Origin: Marchantia polymorpha subsp. ruderalis
Lineage: Eukaryota > Streptophyta > Marchantiopsida > Marchantiales > Marchantiaceae
Reading direction: 5' to 3'
NCBI GenBank assembly: GCA_037833965.1
Contig: AP031352.1
Span: forward strand, 28,150,501-28,214,500
DNA: 64,000 nucleotides
Positions 33,676-46,378 of the stretch are shown here, in pieces. The notes beneath the pieces are model-generated. The model did no database searches, was not told where the DNA came from, and saw nothing but the letters and a program-made list of their open reading frames with translations. The translations under genes were made by a program, and so were the position numbers. Position 1 is the first letter of the stretch; every line of letters begins with the position of its first letter.

Positions 33676-36600
33676 CTAACATGTCAAGATGCCAGAACGA
33701 AGACCTTTTACCATGCACTCCTCGCACACCCATGCATGCCCACCTAATTCTAGTCTCACGTATTTCACCTGATACAACTTGAAGATGGCCGAATACCTAT
33801 CTTGAAGCTGAGGCGTCAGAGTTTGCTGAATCCTCAACCATGCTTCTCTCAGCTCCTTACTTTCCCCACCATTTAGAAATGCCCTACGATCACGATCGCT
33901 AAGACCATCTAATTCAGCAATATCAGATTTGAAGTCTTCCCAGTCCGGAATCGCTTGGCCTAACCCAAGAGTCACATCTAGTCCAGCCTTTGCAGCATAA
34001 TACAGGACTTTGAATGAGATTTTAATGGTTTTCTCAATCCAGCCGCAATTCTTCCCATCCAAGCGTACCTTCAAACCTTCTTGATCTTTCACCCTATGAA
34101 ATCCAGTCACCGACTCACACATCAAGTGTAATCGAACGATTGTTCCCACATGCAGAACTGCGCTCATCCTATAGAAAATGCCAACATCGTCCGTAACGTA
34201 AGGTCGCTTGGGAAATCTTGCCTGCCGAAGAGATTGAGAATACCCATTGATGTTGTCCACTTCAGACATGAAGGCACTCATTGTTGGCTGCAGTTTTCGT
34301 TGTAAAAAGAGTATCTGTTCCATCTTAATATCCAATCTCTGCACAATGTTCTCCACTGATCTCAACCTCTCATCCAAACCATGAAACATTTGTAGTATCA
34401 GGTCTATCTTGTTCTCAAGTCCGGTTGAACAAGTTTCTACACTTGTGCTGGCTTGACTTATGGATGAAGTTGGATTGGAGTCTTTCATATGAGGAAGATT
34501 TGAATCGCTAACCATGTTCTCATTTGCAGGGTAAGAATGATTCAAATCATTCTTCACGTTGTTTGAAGCTCGCCGCAATGACTCCAATTGTTGCATTTGC
34601 TTATCTCGAATCTCATTCACAATCGCTTCCACATCGCTCTCCCACAGCAAGTCCCTAGCTCTTTCGAAGACAACATCTGTCGTGTGACTTTCAATCGGGG
34701 GCCAACAGTGCTCATAGTTGAACAACTCTTCCTCCTTCTCCAAGTGTGACTTATCCAACGGAATATCCTCAAGTTTGTCTTTGATGCTACGAATGAATTC
34801 AGATTTGAGCTCCTCAATCAGAATCGCCCCTCTTAGATGACACGGAATCAGCATCTCCACGCAAAGTGTTTGGATCACACCAAGCACTAAAGCCACCCCG
34901 GGACAGCCTTTGGGTGATGCGCAAAATGATATCAACTCCTGGACGACATGCTTCATTAGGTATTTCAGAGCCCCCTCCCGTGACTTATGCTTCGAGCATA
35001 ACATCAGAATATCCACGTATTTGTGGGAACTTCCTTGCTGGACATAAATCTGATGTCCATCAAGAAAAAATCCAAGATAGTGTCGAGAGCAGGTCACAGT
35101 CTCCTTGGAAACATGCATCTCCGATATCAATTTGCGTCTCATGAACATCTACAATGATATAAAACTTGGTAAATATTGAGGTATTCATTCCAAAAATTGA
35201 ATTGAATTAACATATGAAACGAGAATATTCCATTCATTTTACACAAATTACAATCAGAACTTGACGAATTCAATCTTCTCATAGTATATATGCAATCATG
35301 ATATAACCTCACCTGGAAGCATGGAAAGAAAGCAGCGGTCAGCAACATTGTTCTTCCATCTTGACATTGAATCCGGATGCCCACAAACCGTGAAGTCTCA
35401 TCCCTAGTTCTCCAAGCCATCGACTCCATGTGCGCCCCTTCTTGATGCTTCTTTTCTTCCATGCTTGCATGCTCAGGTATGAAGGAGGGAACGAAATACT
35501 GAGAAGTATCTTCGAGCTTGAAACACAAATCCAAATTGATAAGGATGTTTTCAACCACCTCTTTGTCCACACCTTTCTGTCTGCATGATTGCTTTCGCAG
35601 AAACTCTTCTATCAACCGAGCAAAGACACCCTCACTCACAAATCCGTCCTTGCTTGTGTATGAGTTCCGTGACATGGTTTTGTCTGAAGACCCGGACTCT
35701 TGAGGTTGAAAGTCTTGACCTAGAGCTACTAGCTCACCCAATAATACATTGGTGAGCCAGTTTGGATTTATGATGATATAATCAAGGTTATGAATATAGA
35801 TGATGGATCCTATGTCATTCAAATAGGATAATATGGAAGTCATTAAACTTGAATGATCAACAGTAAGAGCAGAAGATGATGGAATAAACTGAGCCAAGCT
35901 GGGGTCACAAAAATCTTGAAACTCTTGGGATGACCAAAGTGGGCAACATTTGTTCTCTTCGGTGTTTGTAATCAAGAGGGACGAGAGTTGAGAGCACAAT
36001 AGGGGAACTCGTGGAGATTTTTCACTCAACAACTTTGTGAAGATCTCAAAGATGTGATTTTTGAGAGGAATAACTTGCTTCTTCTTCCTAGCATCTACGT
36101 GAAAACACTCTTGAATAGGGTGGAGATCCACAAATTTTGCAAATCTTTTGGTGAGCTTGTTCACTATTGAGTTAGCCCATGTCAAAGAGCTGGATTTGGC
36201 TTTATCCTTGTGTGATATCACAACAAGAACTTGTGGACGATTATGCCCAGTAATCCTAGAGCTGGATGTGATGAAACTCAACCATTCTTCCAACTCTGTT
36301 AGAAAACAAGATTCTGATTTGTCTAAAGATGTTTTTTCACAAAAGTGGCTATACACAAATAGAAAAATACAAAAGTTGCTGGTTTGAGGGAAAAGTACAC
36401 TTTGAAGGGTACGAAAGACTCTTTGTCCTGCAAGATCCCAGATTGAAATTTGACCTTTGTCATTATTTTGCAAGAACTCCACCTCAATGCCTCTCGTTCT
36501 CCACAACTCGTCCCATTTGTTACCAAGCCAACTTTTGCCTTGAACTATCCTCATCAAGGTTTGACGCAATTTGGTCTTGCCTAGAAAATTGAACAAACAG

Positions 36601-38938
36601 AATCATAACAAATACAATTTGTTACTTGAGATGTTTTTACGTATCAAATGATATCATAGTTTTATATCATATGAGTAAAATATTCTTAACAAATTATTAT
36701 CATTCATTTATAGTTTGAAAAGTTGCCACAATGGAAGTGGATATACGATTTAAATGACCAAAAAATACACATTTGAAGACTATGTCTAAAATTACTGGGA
36801 ATCTTGAACAAAACAAGATATTTATAATTCAAATTTTATTTGGATATATTTTTTCGCTTTCTTCCCACTTGAAAACACAATTTTACACAATTGCATATAC
36901 ATCTAGAGATAAACAATAAAGTTGACGGCTATAAGTTTAATTTTTGAGAAGTAAAAACGTTAGATTGCTCATTTGGATACATTGAGAAAAAAACGGAGAA
37001 CTGACGGAGCAACTTACCTGCTCTAGGAGAGCCGCATAAAAAGAGTCGACCAGCTTTTGCATCTCCAAATGTTAATTTGGCTTCTCTGAAGACTGCCATG
37101 TAGACCGCCCGCTTCTTGTTTTGCTTTAGTGCCTCTTGAATCTGCGACGCCTTTCCGTCCGTTTGCAATGAGGTGTGTGAGTACGTTGGCCATGAGTAGT
37201 CTACATTTATTTCCTCCAGAGTCAAATTCACTTGGAGTAGCCCCATCAGGTCCCTAAACATCTCTTCGTCGAGTTTAGAACTAGATAATTTCAAGTGAGT
37301 GAGACTTGTGTTGTCTCGCAAGCACGAACGCAGGATCTTCCATACTCCCTTCAAAAGATCTTTGCCCTTAACATCTAATACCAGTCTCTTCAGGACGGAA
37401 GCTTCTCCAGTTTGGCCATTCTTCGGGAGTATACTTTCCAGTCTATCTTGGTCGCTACCCGAAGTGGTCCGATTCAACCACCTTAGACTGAAAGATTTCA
37501 GAGATTTGATATCCCCGCGCAGTACCCTACCTAATAGGTTTAATGATAACATGCAGTCGTGGTCATCCGACATTGCAAAATTGAGTTGAAGCTCCAATTT
37601 GGGGTCCTTGACATCGGAGCTGGCAGCACACACAAGAGCTTCTACTGACTCCCAGTACTTACTCACAGAATCGAAATCAAACGTTACAAGAAGATTCGTT
37701 GCTATAGCATTGTCACGTATGACTTCGCCGAGCTGGTGCCATTCCTCACGACTCATCCGCGAGTTATCCAACTCCAATTCCTTCAATGATGTGTTGGAAG
37801 TAAGAAGTTCCCTTAAACAGCCTCCGAGTTTACGCAGAAACTTTAGCCGAAGAGTTTCAATGGATCGGTTGCCATCGTCTCCAGCGAAAGCTTTCAGCGA
37901 CAAGGCCGCTCCCCAGTCCACCGTCTCTAATCCCAAACGTTTCAAAGAAGAGCTTTGGATCAAAGCCTGGGACAGGATTCCAACGGTCTCCTCCTCCATG
38001 GCGTCTATAATGCCTAAATGCAACCCTTCTAATCGAGTAGCACTGTTAATCATGTAAGCCACATGCTTCACCGCACTCGAGTCCTCGCACGCGTCCGATA
38101 GTGTTAAAGACTTGAGGTTAGATTCAGAATTTCCTCGCAGTCCTGAGGCGAGATTAGAGAAACATCTGGCATTCAATCTGTTGTACATTATTCTCAAATC
38201 TGCTACGCCAGAGGAATTCAGAAGTTGCCCCAGCTGTGAACACAAGTTCTCCACTTCCGCATCTGAATTCCATTTCAAAGAATGAACGAGTATACTCTCG
38301 GTGCTATATCTGAATCCTCTCAAAACTATTTCCCACTCGCTAGCGGTCAACCTCGATATATTTCCGCCACAAATTTCATTTACATTCAATTCCCCAAGGG
38401 TGTTGCAATTGCCGATTGCCTCCAGCACTCGAAGGCGCACTTTGCTTCGCCACCCTCTGATATTCGAGAGAGATGCACGCTTCGGAAAGAAATCCCGAAA
38501 CTCTGGCACCCATAATTCGGGAAACGACTCTATAGGCTCGCCATTTCCTTCCAGACGCCGTAGAAGGTCCTGGACAGCGGAAGGAAACTCCGGTTCCTCG
38601 TCCGAAGAGTCCATTTCCTGGAAAGTGGAGGAAAGCTCCGGTTCCTCGTCCGGAACTTCAAATCCCAGACGCCGTAGAAGGTCCTGGACAGCGGAACGAC
38701 ACTGCGGTTCCTCGTCCGCAGAGTCCATTCCCTGGACAGCGGAGGAAAGCTCCGGTTCCTCGTCCGCAGAGTCAAATCCCAGACGCCGTAGAAGGTCCAT
38801 AGGGTCGTTTCCCACCACCATAGTGACAAGTTCAGCCTGGATAGACGCTCCTGCACTTTCCATTCTCTCCTCCACTCTCACACAGTAAGACACGTTTGCT
38901 GCGGTGAAATGTAACCGAGACTTCAAGAGTCCCTTCAA
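33676..38938 (-). CDS. LRR-ROC-COR GTPase (plant ROCO, TORNADO1-like), copy 2
   Basis: Exons 38938-37018, 36580-35313 and 35148-33676; introns 437 and 164 bp, same phases as copy 1. The predicted protein is 1553 residues from the first Met; the Met at 38863 (MESAGASI), conserved with copy 3, is an alternative start. Four acidic DEEP repeats lie near the N-terminus, then LRRs, a split P-loop GSPRAGKT, DLAGQ, SHKDK, COR, coiled coil and VCEEC C-terminus. Over exons 2 and 3 it differs from copy 1 at only a few residues (about eight in the 490-residue exon 3). Over the LRR exon it is the most divergent of the three. No break is seen. The intact splice sites and motifs suggest it is functional. 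Confidence 0.87.
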
Positions 38939-39020
38939 GAGTCCCTCTCCTCGATCCGCAAGCCCGGCTCTCCCGAATAAAACTTTACTTCCCGTCCCGC
39001 TGCAGTGTCACATCTCTTGT

Positions 39021-39242
39021 GAATGCTGGAGGAGGTCACTCTGCATGAGTAGCAACACAAAGATTAATCTAAGCTGTGCACAGAATCAGAACAAGAGCAA
39101 TCACCAGGAAGGCAGGAAGATTGTGGAAAGTGAATGCTGGAGGAGGTCACTCTGCATGAGTAGCAACACAAAGATTAATCTAAGCTGTGCACAGAATCAA
39201 ATCAAGAGCAATCACCACAAAAGCAGTAAAATTGTAAAAAGT
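39021..39242. repeat. 111-bp tandem duplication upstream of ROCO copy 2
   Basis: Two copies (39021-39131 and 39132-39242), both starting GAATGCTGGAGGAGGTCACT. Units 1 and 3 have a single copy (about 26158 and 51787). It sits about 80-300 bases upstream of the first Met, so it could alter the promoter or 5' UTR of this copy. Confidence 0.8.
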
Positions 39243-41613
39243 GGGCGAAGAGTGTTGCTTGAACTCAATGCAGGGCGCCATCAACGATATGAATCAAAAT
39301 GAACACAGAAAACCAGGATTACGATTGGAACAAAAATCAGATGGCGTGTGCATCTGTGAGGAACCCAAACCTATTGTGAACTTGAAAAGAGAGAGGCGTT
39401 TGATGTATATTGGTGATCCAACTGGGTGTACAACCTGATAGCTTTGCAGATGCTAAGTCACTCTGCATGTGCCAATTCTCCCCTTCGCCACACTGCCTTG
39501 AAATGGAACGAACTATTGCAAACTCATCGTTGGACAGTCCGTTGGATAAACTGGGGACCAAACTGGGTGTACAAGCTGATAGCTCTGCATATGAATCCTA
39601 AATCCAAAAGACTGGTTTGTAGCAACAATGGTGCGATGTGGACGCAGAATTCCAAAGAATGCATGGAAGCGCAGATTTCTCAGATGTGAAGTACTTTGAG
39701 TGGTGTAAAACTGCATGTACAATTGGAGAATGCGAATTTAGCTGTATCAAGACCTCGGAAGACAGACTCTAGTATGGGTAGGGCGTGGAAAATACATGCA
39801 GCGTCATTCAATCAGATCTTCTCATTGAAGCGCGTGAGTGGTCGAGGTAACGACAATATGAGAACACAACAAGCTACTTCCTCTATACTCGGTGTGATTG
39901 GAAATTGGTCTAAGAAGGTGGGTATGGATCTTGACTTTGTTGTGCAAGCGAAAAGGAAACGTGGGCCAATGCATCAGTGTGCTGATACACTCGATGTCTT
40001 TACGCTGACAACGGAGATTCCAAAGTTCGTTTTCATAGAATCATTTTCCTGGAACCTTTGATCTTGCAAGCAAGTGGATGTATTGTGACAAATGAGAGGC
40101 ACATGGGTAGTCAGCTCGGCGGACAAAGCCTGTTGTGCTTTTTTCGTGTGTTGAAAATCGGTACAGTAGGCTACGTAGGGTCGAAACAAACTTATCAACT
40201 TTTTGGGAGTTTTCTAAGCATAATGTCGAATTGAGAATTGAGAACAGAGAATAAGAGTACTCGAGGTTATCAACTGGTGGTTTGTTTTTCTTCTAATAGC
40301 TCAACCGTCGAGATTCCATTGACTCTATTCAGCGAACAAATAACCGTTCCACCTTGCAACGCACGGGTCTCCGGGAATCGCTATGAGGAAAAGAAATCCA
40401 GGAATGAGTCAGAGTCCAGCACTGTTTTCGCTTCATGCACTAGTATTCAGAGCTGTGGTGACTCATACGCAACTCTAGTTGTCGGTGCGCCACCTGATGG
40501 AAAGTATCTTGCACTCTCACTGATGACACAAGTACTCTCTTGCACTGACTCTTAGTGTAAGGTCTTCTATTTCATTCTTTATTTCTCATTGTTCCACAAG
40601 TTGTAATATATCTAAAAGTTTTTCCTATCTTAAACTAGAAATTATTTTAGTACTGCATGTCACTCCCGGCATATATTAATTTACACCAGTTCATTGTCCA
40701 CTGAAGAAAGTGAAGATGCTGGGCTGGACATTTTCGATGGTTTTTGTGGGACTTAGTTGTTGAAGAGTACAATGCCTCGACTGCAGAGTCCATCTGAATC
40801 ATGCCATTCCCTTTTTGCTTTTTTAACACGCATTTCGAGCCAACCATGTCATCAGTTGAATATTTCAGCCCTGAATCTTACTTTTGGGTTGGGCTTCTTG
40901 ACTGCACCTGGTGTCGACAAAAGAGAAGTTGAACCTAGAATCAGGTATATACCCTTTCATGATTCCTCACTCTGTCCGCAGGCAGTGACACCGACGTGGT
41001 GAAGCTTGAGTTACGTAGTTTGTTCTGATACTATGCAATTCCTACGCAGTCACACCATTTTTCAAGACCATGATCAACTACGAGACTGCTTTTCAGGCCC
41101 GATTTCCACGGATCTACGAAGCAGGTGGGCCGGTTGGAGTACGGTTGATTATTACGGAGCTGCTGGGGTCCACGAAAAGCAAATTCGAATCGGACGTGAC
41201 GGCCGTCTTGATGCTTGTCCTCAGGAAGAATATTGTTCACCATGTGGGTATAAGTACAGCGCTCTGACAGTGCTGAATTTGATAGAATAATGTCCCGAAA
41301 GTGTCTCGTTGTTACATTGAGAAAGCGGTAGTCCATACAGCACCTGGAGATTCCATTGACTCTATTCAGGGTACAAATAAGCGTTCCACCTTGCAACGCA
41401 CGGGTCTCCGGGAAGCGCTGCGACGAAAAGAAATCCAGGAACGAGTAAGAGTCCAACACTCTTTTCGCTTCATGCAGTAGTATTCAGAGTTGTGGTGACT
41501 AATATGGAACTTTAGTTGACGGTGCGACACCTGCACAAGTCCGAGGCGACAGTTTCCATCAGCCATGGACCGCAATTTCCAGAGTGTTGCGGACCATGTC
41601 CGTGGACTATCCC
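39243..41613. other. Intergenic block of unit 2, first part
   Basis: Homologous to 26250-28600 of unit 1. It includes the 121-codon plus-strand frame (39696-40061) and the first copy of the internal block (about 40500-41560). A minus-strand frame of 142 codons (41031-41459) and a protein-like plus-strand frame (41070-41267, ending ...NIVHHVGISTAL) overlap. In other units both are broken, so neither is called. No other structure is seen. Confidence 0.4.
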
Positions 41614-42057
41614 TTAAAAAGAGTAGCGAAAGAGTCTGGAAAACCGAATTACAAGACGATGGCTTTCTTTCTGCTTGTCTAGTTGTCTCAATTTACGCAA
41701 AACTACCGCCCACTCGCTAGCCGTTAACCTCGATATATCTCCGCCAAAAATATCTTGTAAGCCTAGATATTCAAAGGTGTTGCACCTGCCGATTGCCTTC
41801 AGCACTCGAAGGCGCACTTGGTTTCGCCACCCTACGTTCGTCGAGAGCGATGCATGTTTCCGGAAAAATTCTCGAAATTCTTTCCGGATTAATGTGGGCA
41901 GCCACCGTGAACAGCCTTCCAGCTGCCGTAGAAGGTACTGGACAGCGGAAGGAAGCTCCGGCTCCTCGTCTCCGGAGTCCATTCTCCGTGTCGCAAGTTC
42001 AGCATCGTCAAGGACGATGGACGCACCTGCACGTTCGATTGTCTCTTCCCTTGTCAA
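41614..42057 (-). pseudogene. Truncated N-terminal LRR-ROCO relic, unit 2
   Basis: Encodes a relative of the ROCO N-terminus: TIERAGASI, one acidic repeat ([15 protein letters not shown]), then EFREFFRKHASLSTNVGW and [12 protein letters not shown]. After about 120 residues homology stops, where the LRR region should begin. It is clearly more diverged from copies 1-3 than they are from each other, so it marks an older, fourth member of the family. It lies between the two copies of the internal block. Confidence 0.8.
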
Positions 42058-42960
42058 TTTCCAAGGTCAAAAGGCGTGCTCCATGCCTTTTGCCCCAGGC
42101 ATGCCCGTATTACATTTACGTTTATATGAAGCTTCTACTAAGTTTTTTGGTGAATTATTCCAGTCATTTTGCTTTGATAAAATTAAGTTCGAAATTCTAG
42201 AAATTTTCAAATAAAAAATAATAATAATGAGAATTTATCAAATAATCACTTGGTTTTTTACAATCTAATGTAAGATGTTTTAATTTTCTAAAAGTCGCAT
42301 TATTTTGTTTAATATTGAAGTAAAAATAGGTGTTATTTTTTAATGAAAGCCAATGTTCATATTTTGTTATAGCGTATTCATGTAAAATTTGTTACACAGT
42401 TTGCAATTCGAGTATTTTTTTTGTTGATTTTAATCTGAAAATCTTAAAGCAAAAAAAATTTGATATGATTTGTTTCAAACAAGACAGTTATTCCATGAAA
42501 GTGTCAATTTTAGGATTCTCATAAGATTTCTTAATTTCCTTAAAAGATTTGACTCTTCATCTCCTCGCTTGTTTCAGTATACTTGAATAGTACAACTATA
42601 CTAAAAAATTAAAACGGTAATCAGTCATAACAAAGATAATGACTGAATGCCAAGTTCCTCACTCACTCAGGTTCGAATGGATACAACTATTTGTGGGGTC
42701 TTATGCAAACAGACAAGAGTACAAGTGACTTGGCTCTGAAAGTACTTAATGACTTTTTCTTCTTTGGTAACCCAGACCATTCGATTTGGTACGTTTAAAT
42801 ATCTAGGATTATGCACCAGTATACATTTACATGGCTTTACGTGTAAGAGATTTTTACAATTTGTTTACTAAAGTATGTAGTTGATACACAATTATTGCAT
42901 ACACACTTTTTAGATAGATGAACAGAAATCTCTCTTGCTCACACAAGTTTACAGGTGGTA
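42058..42960. other. AT-rich spacer between the internal blocks, unit 2
   Basis: Low-GC sequence shared with unit 3 (about 54980-55785) and absent from unit 1. No gene is seen. It carries the candidate upstream region of the LRR relic, with a short inverted repeat near 42068-42092. Confidence 0.5.
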
Positions 42961-44080
42961 TAAAAAAGTATCTTGCACTCTCAGTGATGACACAAGGACT
43001 CTCTTGCACTGACTCTTAGTGTAACCTCTTCTAGGAATCTCACATTTCATTTCTGATTTCTCATTGCTACACAAGTTGTAATATATCTAACATTTTGTCC
43101 CATCTTAAAGTAGAAATAATTTAGTACTACATCTCACTCCTGGCAAATGTTAAACTTACACCAGCTCACTCTTCACTCAAGAAAGTGAAAATGCTGGGCA
43201 AGACATTTTTTATTTTTTGTGTGTGACCTTAGTTGTTGAATAGTACAAGGCCTCCACTGCACAGTCCATCAGAATCATGTCATCGCATTTTTAGCTTTTT
43301 GAACACACATTTCAAGCAAACCCTGTCATCAGTTGAATATTTCAGCCCTGAATGTTCTTTCTTGCTTGGGCTTCTTGACTGCACCTAGTGTCGGCAAAAG
43401 AGACGTTGAACCTAGAATCAGGTATATACCCTTTCATGATTCCTCACTCTGTCCGCATGCAGTGACACCGACCTGGTGAAAGTGAAGTTACTTAGTATGT
43501 TCTGATATCATGCAAGTCACACCAGTTTTCAAGACCATGAGCGCCTTCGAGACCGCTTTTCAGGCCACATTTCCACGGATCTACGAAGCAGGTGGGCCGG
43601 TTGGAGTACGGTTGATTATTACGGAGCTGCTGGGGTCCACGCAAAGGAAATTCGAATCGGACATGACGTCTTGATGCTTGTTCTCAGGAAGAATATTGTT
43701 CACCATGTGGGTATAAGTACAGCGCTTTGACCGTGCTGAATTCGATAGAATAATGTCTCGAAAGTGTCTCGTTGTTACATTGAGAAAGCGGTTTTCCATA
43801 CAGCACCGGGAGATTCCATTGACTCTATTCGGTGTACAAATAAGCGTTCCACCTTGAAACGCACGGGTCTCGGGGAAGCGCTGCGAGGAAAAGAAATCGA
43901 CGAAAAGAAATCCAAGAACGAGTAAGAGTCCAACACTCTTGAGGTCCAAATCAAATTCCATATTCTTATAGCATCTCATAGAAGGAATTTTCGAAAGCAC
44001 AAGTTTTAGTACAGTATGAGGTCAGTATATGGTTGCAAAGGAATGGACCCAGTTCACTTTTTGCCAAATATCCAATCTGA
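42960..44080. repeat. Second copy of the internal block, unit 2
   Basis: Repeats about 40500-41560 with an offset of about 2470 bases. It ends at about 43931, where unit 2 jumps to sequence equivalent to 31237 of unit 1. A minus-strand frame (43581-44000) crosses this deletion junction and is therefore chimeric, not a gene. Confidence 0.6.
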
Positions 44081-45516
44081 TCATTGATGCAGTTCAGCTC
44101 CTTCACAGGAGTTCCATGAGACTTCAAAATTCACGTCCTCAGATTCATGTCCTCCGATTCTCTCAACTGACTTTCCTGAAGATCTCAAGTTACCACAAGG
44201 TAGACGTATTGAATGTTTCTGAAGCAAGTGAGTTGGCGGGTATATGGGAATATTCTGACTGAATAACATCATGACCTGCGTTATGTCGACTGGTACACTG
44301 TAAGAAGCTGTGGCAGAAGTACGGATGTCCCGCGAGCGCGTTGCTTCAAATAATCTTCCAACCATCCAAGTGGACTGGACTTACTGACGTTCAGTAAACT
44401 ATGGAACAGGCATACAGCGAATCAGCACATGCGTATGGAAGTTAAGAACAGGGTATAGGCATATGTCTGTTTATCTACAGTATTTTAAGCTCTGGATCAA
44501 ACCACTTCGGAGCTCACGCACATAAACTAGAAGAAACCGACATATGATGTCCATCGAACTACTCGAGTCTGCACGAAAAGGATTTAGTCCAAACCGAGAT
44601 GGGCATTCCACGCTTAAGAGAGGTCTAAGATTATAGTTTTGAAGTTCATCCAAGCCAAAGGGGCAAGATCCTTGCTACTGGTTGATCAATAGTTCGGTTT
44701 AGGCGACATTCGAAATAAATATCATACTAACAACCATCTGGGTTCACCTAGAGATAGTTTCACTTGGAAACCTTATTCCAAGATTTTGTCTTGCCACCTT
44801 ACATTCCAAGATAAATCTCACTTGCTGTCTCAAAGTATCTGGAGATATTTATACTGACATCCTCCCGTCTCCGTGCAAGATGGTTCTGGAATTGCTCATT
44901 TGAGTATTTTGAACAGCTATACTTGATTCTAGAGAAAACGTCTGGGCATGTCAAGTTTAAGGTTCTTATACTCCATCCAAGTTCTCTTTGGTACGTTACT
45001 CTGTCGTGTCTGTCAGGAGGCATGAGACTTGAACCTGAAGGCAGAAGATTCTCAAGTTCAAATCCAGTCGAATGATCTTCAATTCGAGGGTTATCCCAAC
45101 TGCCAAATCCAAATCGACGAGCTGAAAGACATACTTTTTCTACTCCACTACTTGATAGCCATTCAGAGCTTCCAGTCAGAATCTAGACCGCACCTAATCA
45201 CTTGTCAAACGAACTGCTCAGTGCCCAATAGGCTATTCCTGACACAAAGATCTTCAAATCTCGGAGTCCACATGACAAGAGAATTAAGCCGCCTAGTAGC
45301 AAGCCCACTTGCTTCACCTCCAGCATCAAGTTCTCTCATGTCAGCAGTGATCTCAGACTAACATGTCCTGGTTCCACTTGCTCTGTTGTAAAATATGACT
45401 TCCTGGGCTGACATGTCGTAGCTTCGTGCGAAAGTTTGCTGACTCTCGCTTCCTCTCAAAATCCCTCTAGAAGTGTAGGTTTGCAAATCTGGGCTCAGCC
45501 TACATAACTCTTTCAA
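44081..45516 (-). pseudogene. Unidentified minus-strand gene or relic, unit 2
   Basis: Counterpart of 31374-32813. The stretches 45023-44799 (74 codons from an internal Met) and 44365-44081 (94 codons) are nearly identical to unit 1. The donor at the first proposed intron is GTGAGA instead of GTAAGA, still acceptable. The most upstream stretch is no longer open. No family is recognised. Confidence 0.35.
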
Positions 45517-46378
45517 CTGCTTTTAAGTTCTCCGCCAGTGGAGAAAACTTCATGTCTTTTGTTAAAGATTTACGATCCTGTTTACTTGGCTGCCTGACTA
45601 CGCCTCTATCAAGGGTGGGAGTACTTTCTTAACGCACCACAGTTCATAAGAACAGTTCCATTCTGGACATACCTGGAGATTTTGGATTCCTTGCTGTAGC
45701 TGTTGTAAAATGCGTCCTCTGCATATCACATGGACTCTTTAACCTACGGGTGCGGAAACTCACCATCTCAACCTATCTTTTAAATTTTTCCATTGTTCCC
45801 CTTATTTTTCACGGGTTTATTTGCTCTGAATATCATGAAATGCGATGTACTTCTGAGAACAATCTTGTCCTCGTTGGCAAATCAATATCTGGCATTCAGA
45901 GTTAATTTGATAGCTAATTCATGAGTCCAAGTTTATACGTAGTTGGATTGGATTGTTTGATACTAAGTACATGTGGACTGCTAAGCTCAAAGATGCTCGT
46001 CCCAAAACGGGCGTTTTAAAGAGAAAGTCAATATCTTCAGATGAGTTGTTATCCAAAGTGCGTATGATTGCCATTCGTTTACAGGGATCTATGCGTTGGT
46101 CAGAAGTATTTTCTACCTTGGGTTTCTGAGAAGCGCGAAAGTCAATCCATCATGAGTGCAGACCCCTACTTCCCAAAATTCACCTTGTTATATTTTTCAG
46201 TCAAAAACAGAAACAGAACTTAGGGAGAGAGATGATGGAAAAAACCACGTCATAAACATGTGAGAACAGAAGAGCAGTTACAACTTTTACATCCTGTTCA
46301 TACGAGGGGTTCATATTGAATGAGGGTCTAAACATATGCTTGTCATATGTATAATGACATTCTAACCTCTTCAAATTC

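Larger units (their letters stand above)
32736..45435. repeat. Tandem unit 2 of the ROCO array
   Basis: About 12.7 kb. It contains ROCO copy 2, an LRR relic, two copies of the internal block (about 40500-41560 and 42960-43940, offset about 2470) and the minus-strand relic. Relative to unit 1 it lacks about 28470-31235, and it carries a 111-bp tandem duplication at 39021-39242. Confidence 0.9.

Noticed and set aside
41070-41267. Protein-like plus-strand frame in the internal block (FPRIYEAGGPVGVRLIITEL...)
   Set aside because: Other copies of the block in units 1 and 3 have it broken, and an overlapping minus-strand frame is equally long. No consistent gene model.
43581-44000. 139-codon minus-strand frame
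   Set aside because: It crosses the deletion junction at about 43931 and so joins unrelated pieces by chance.
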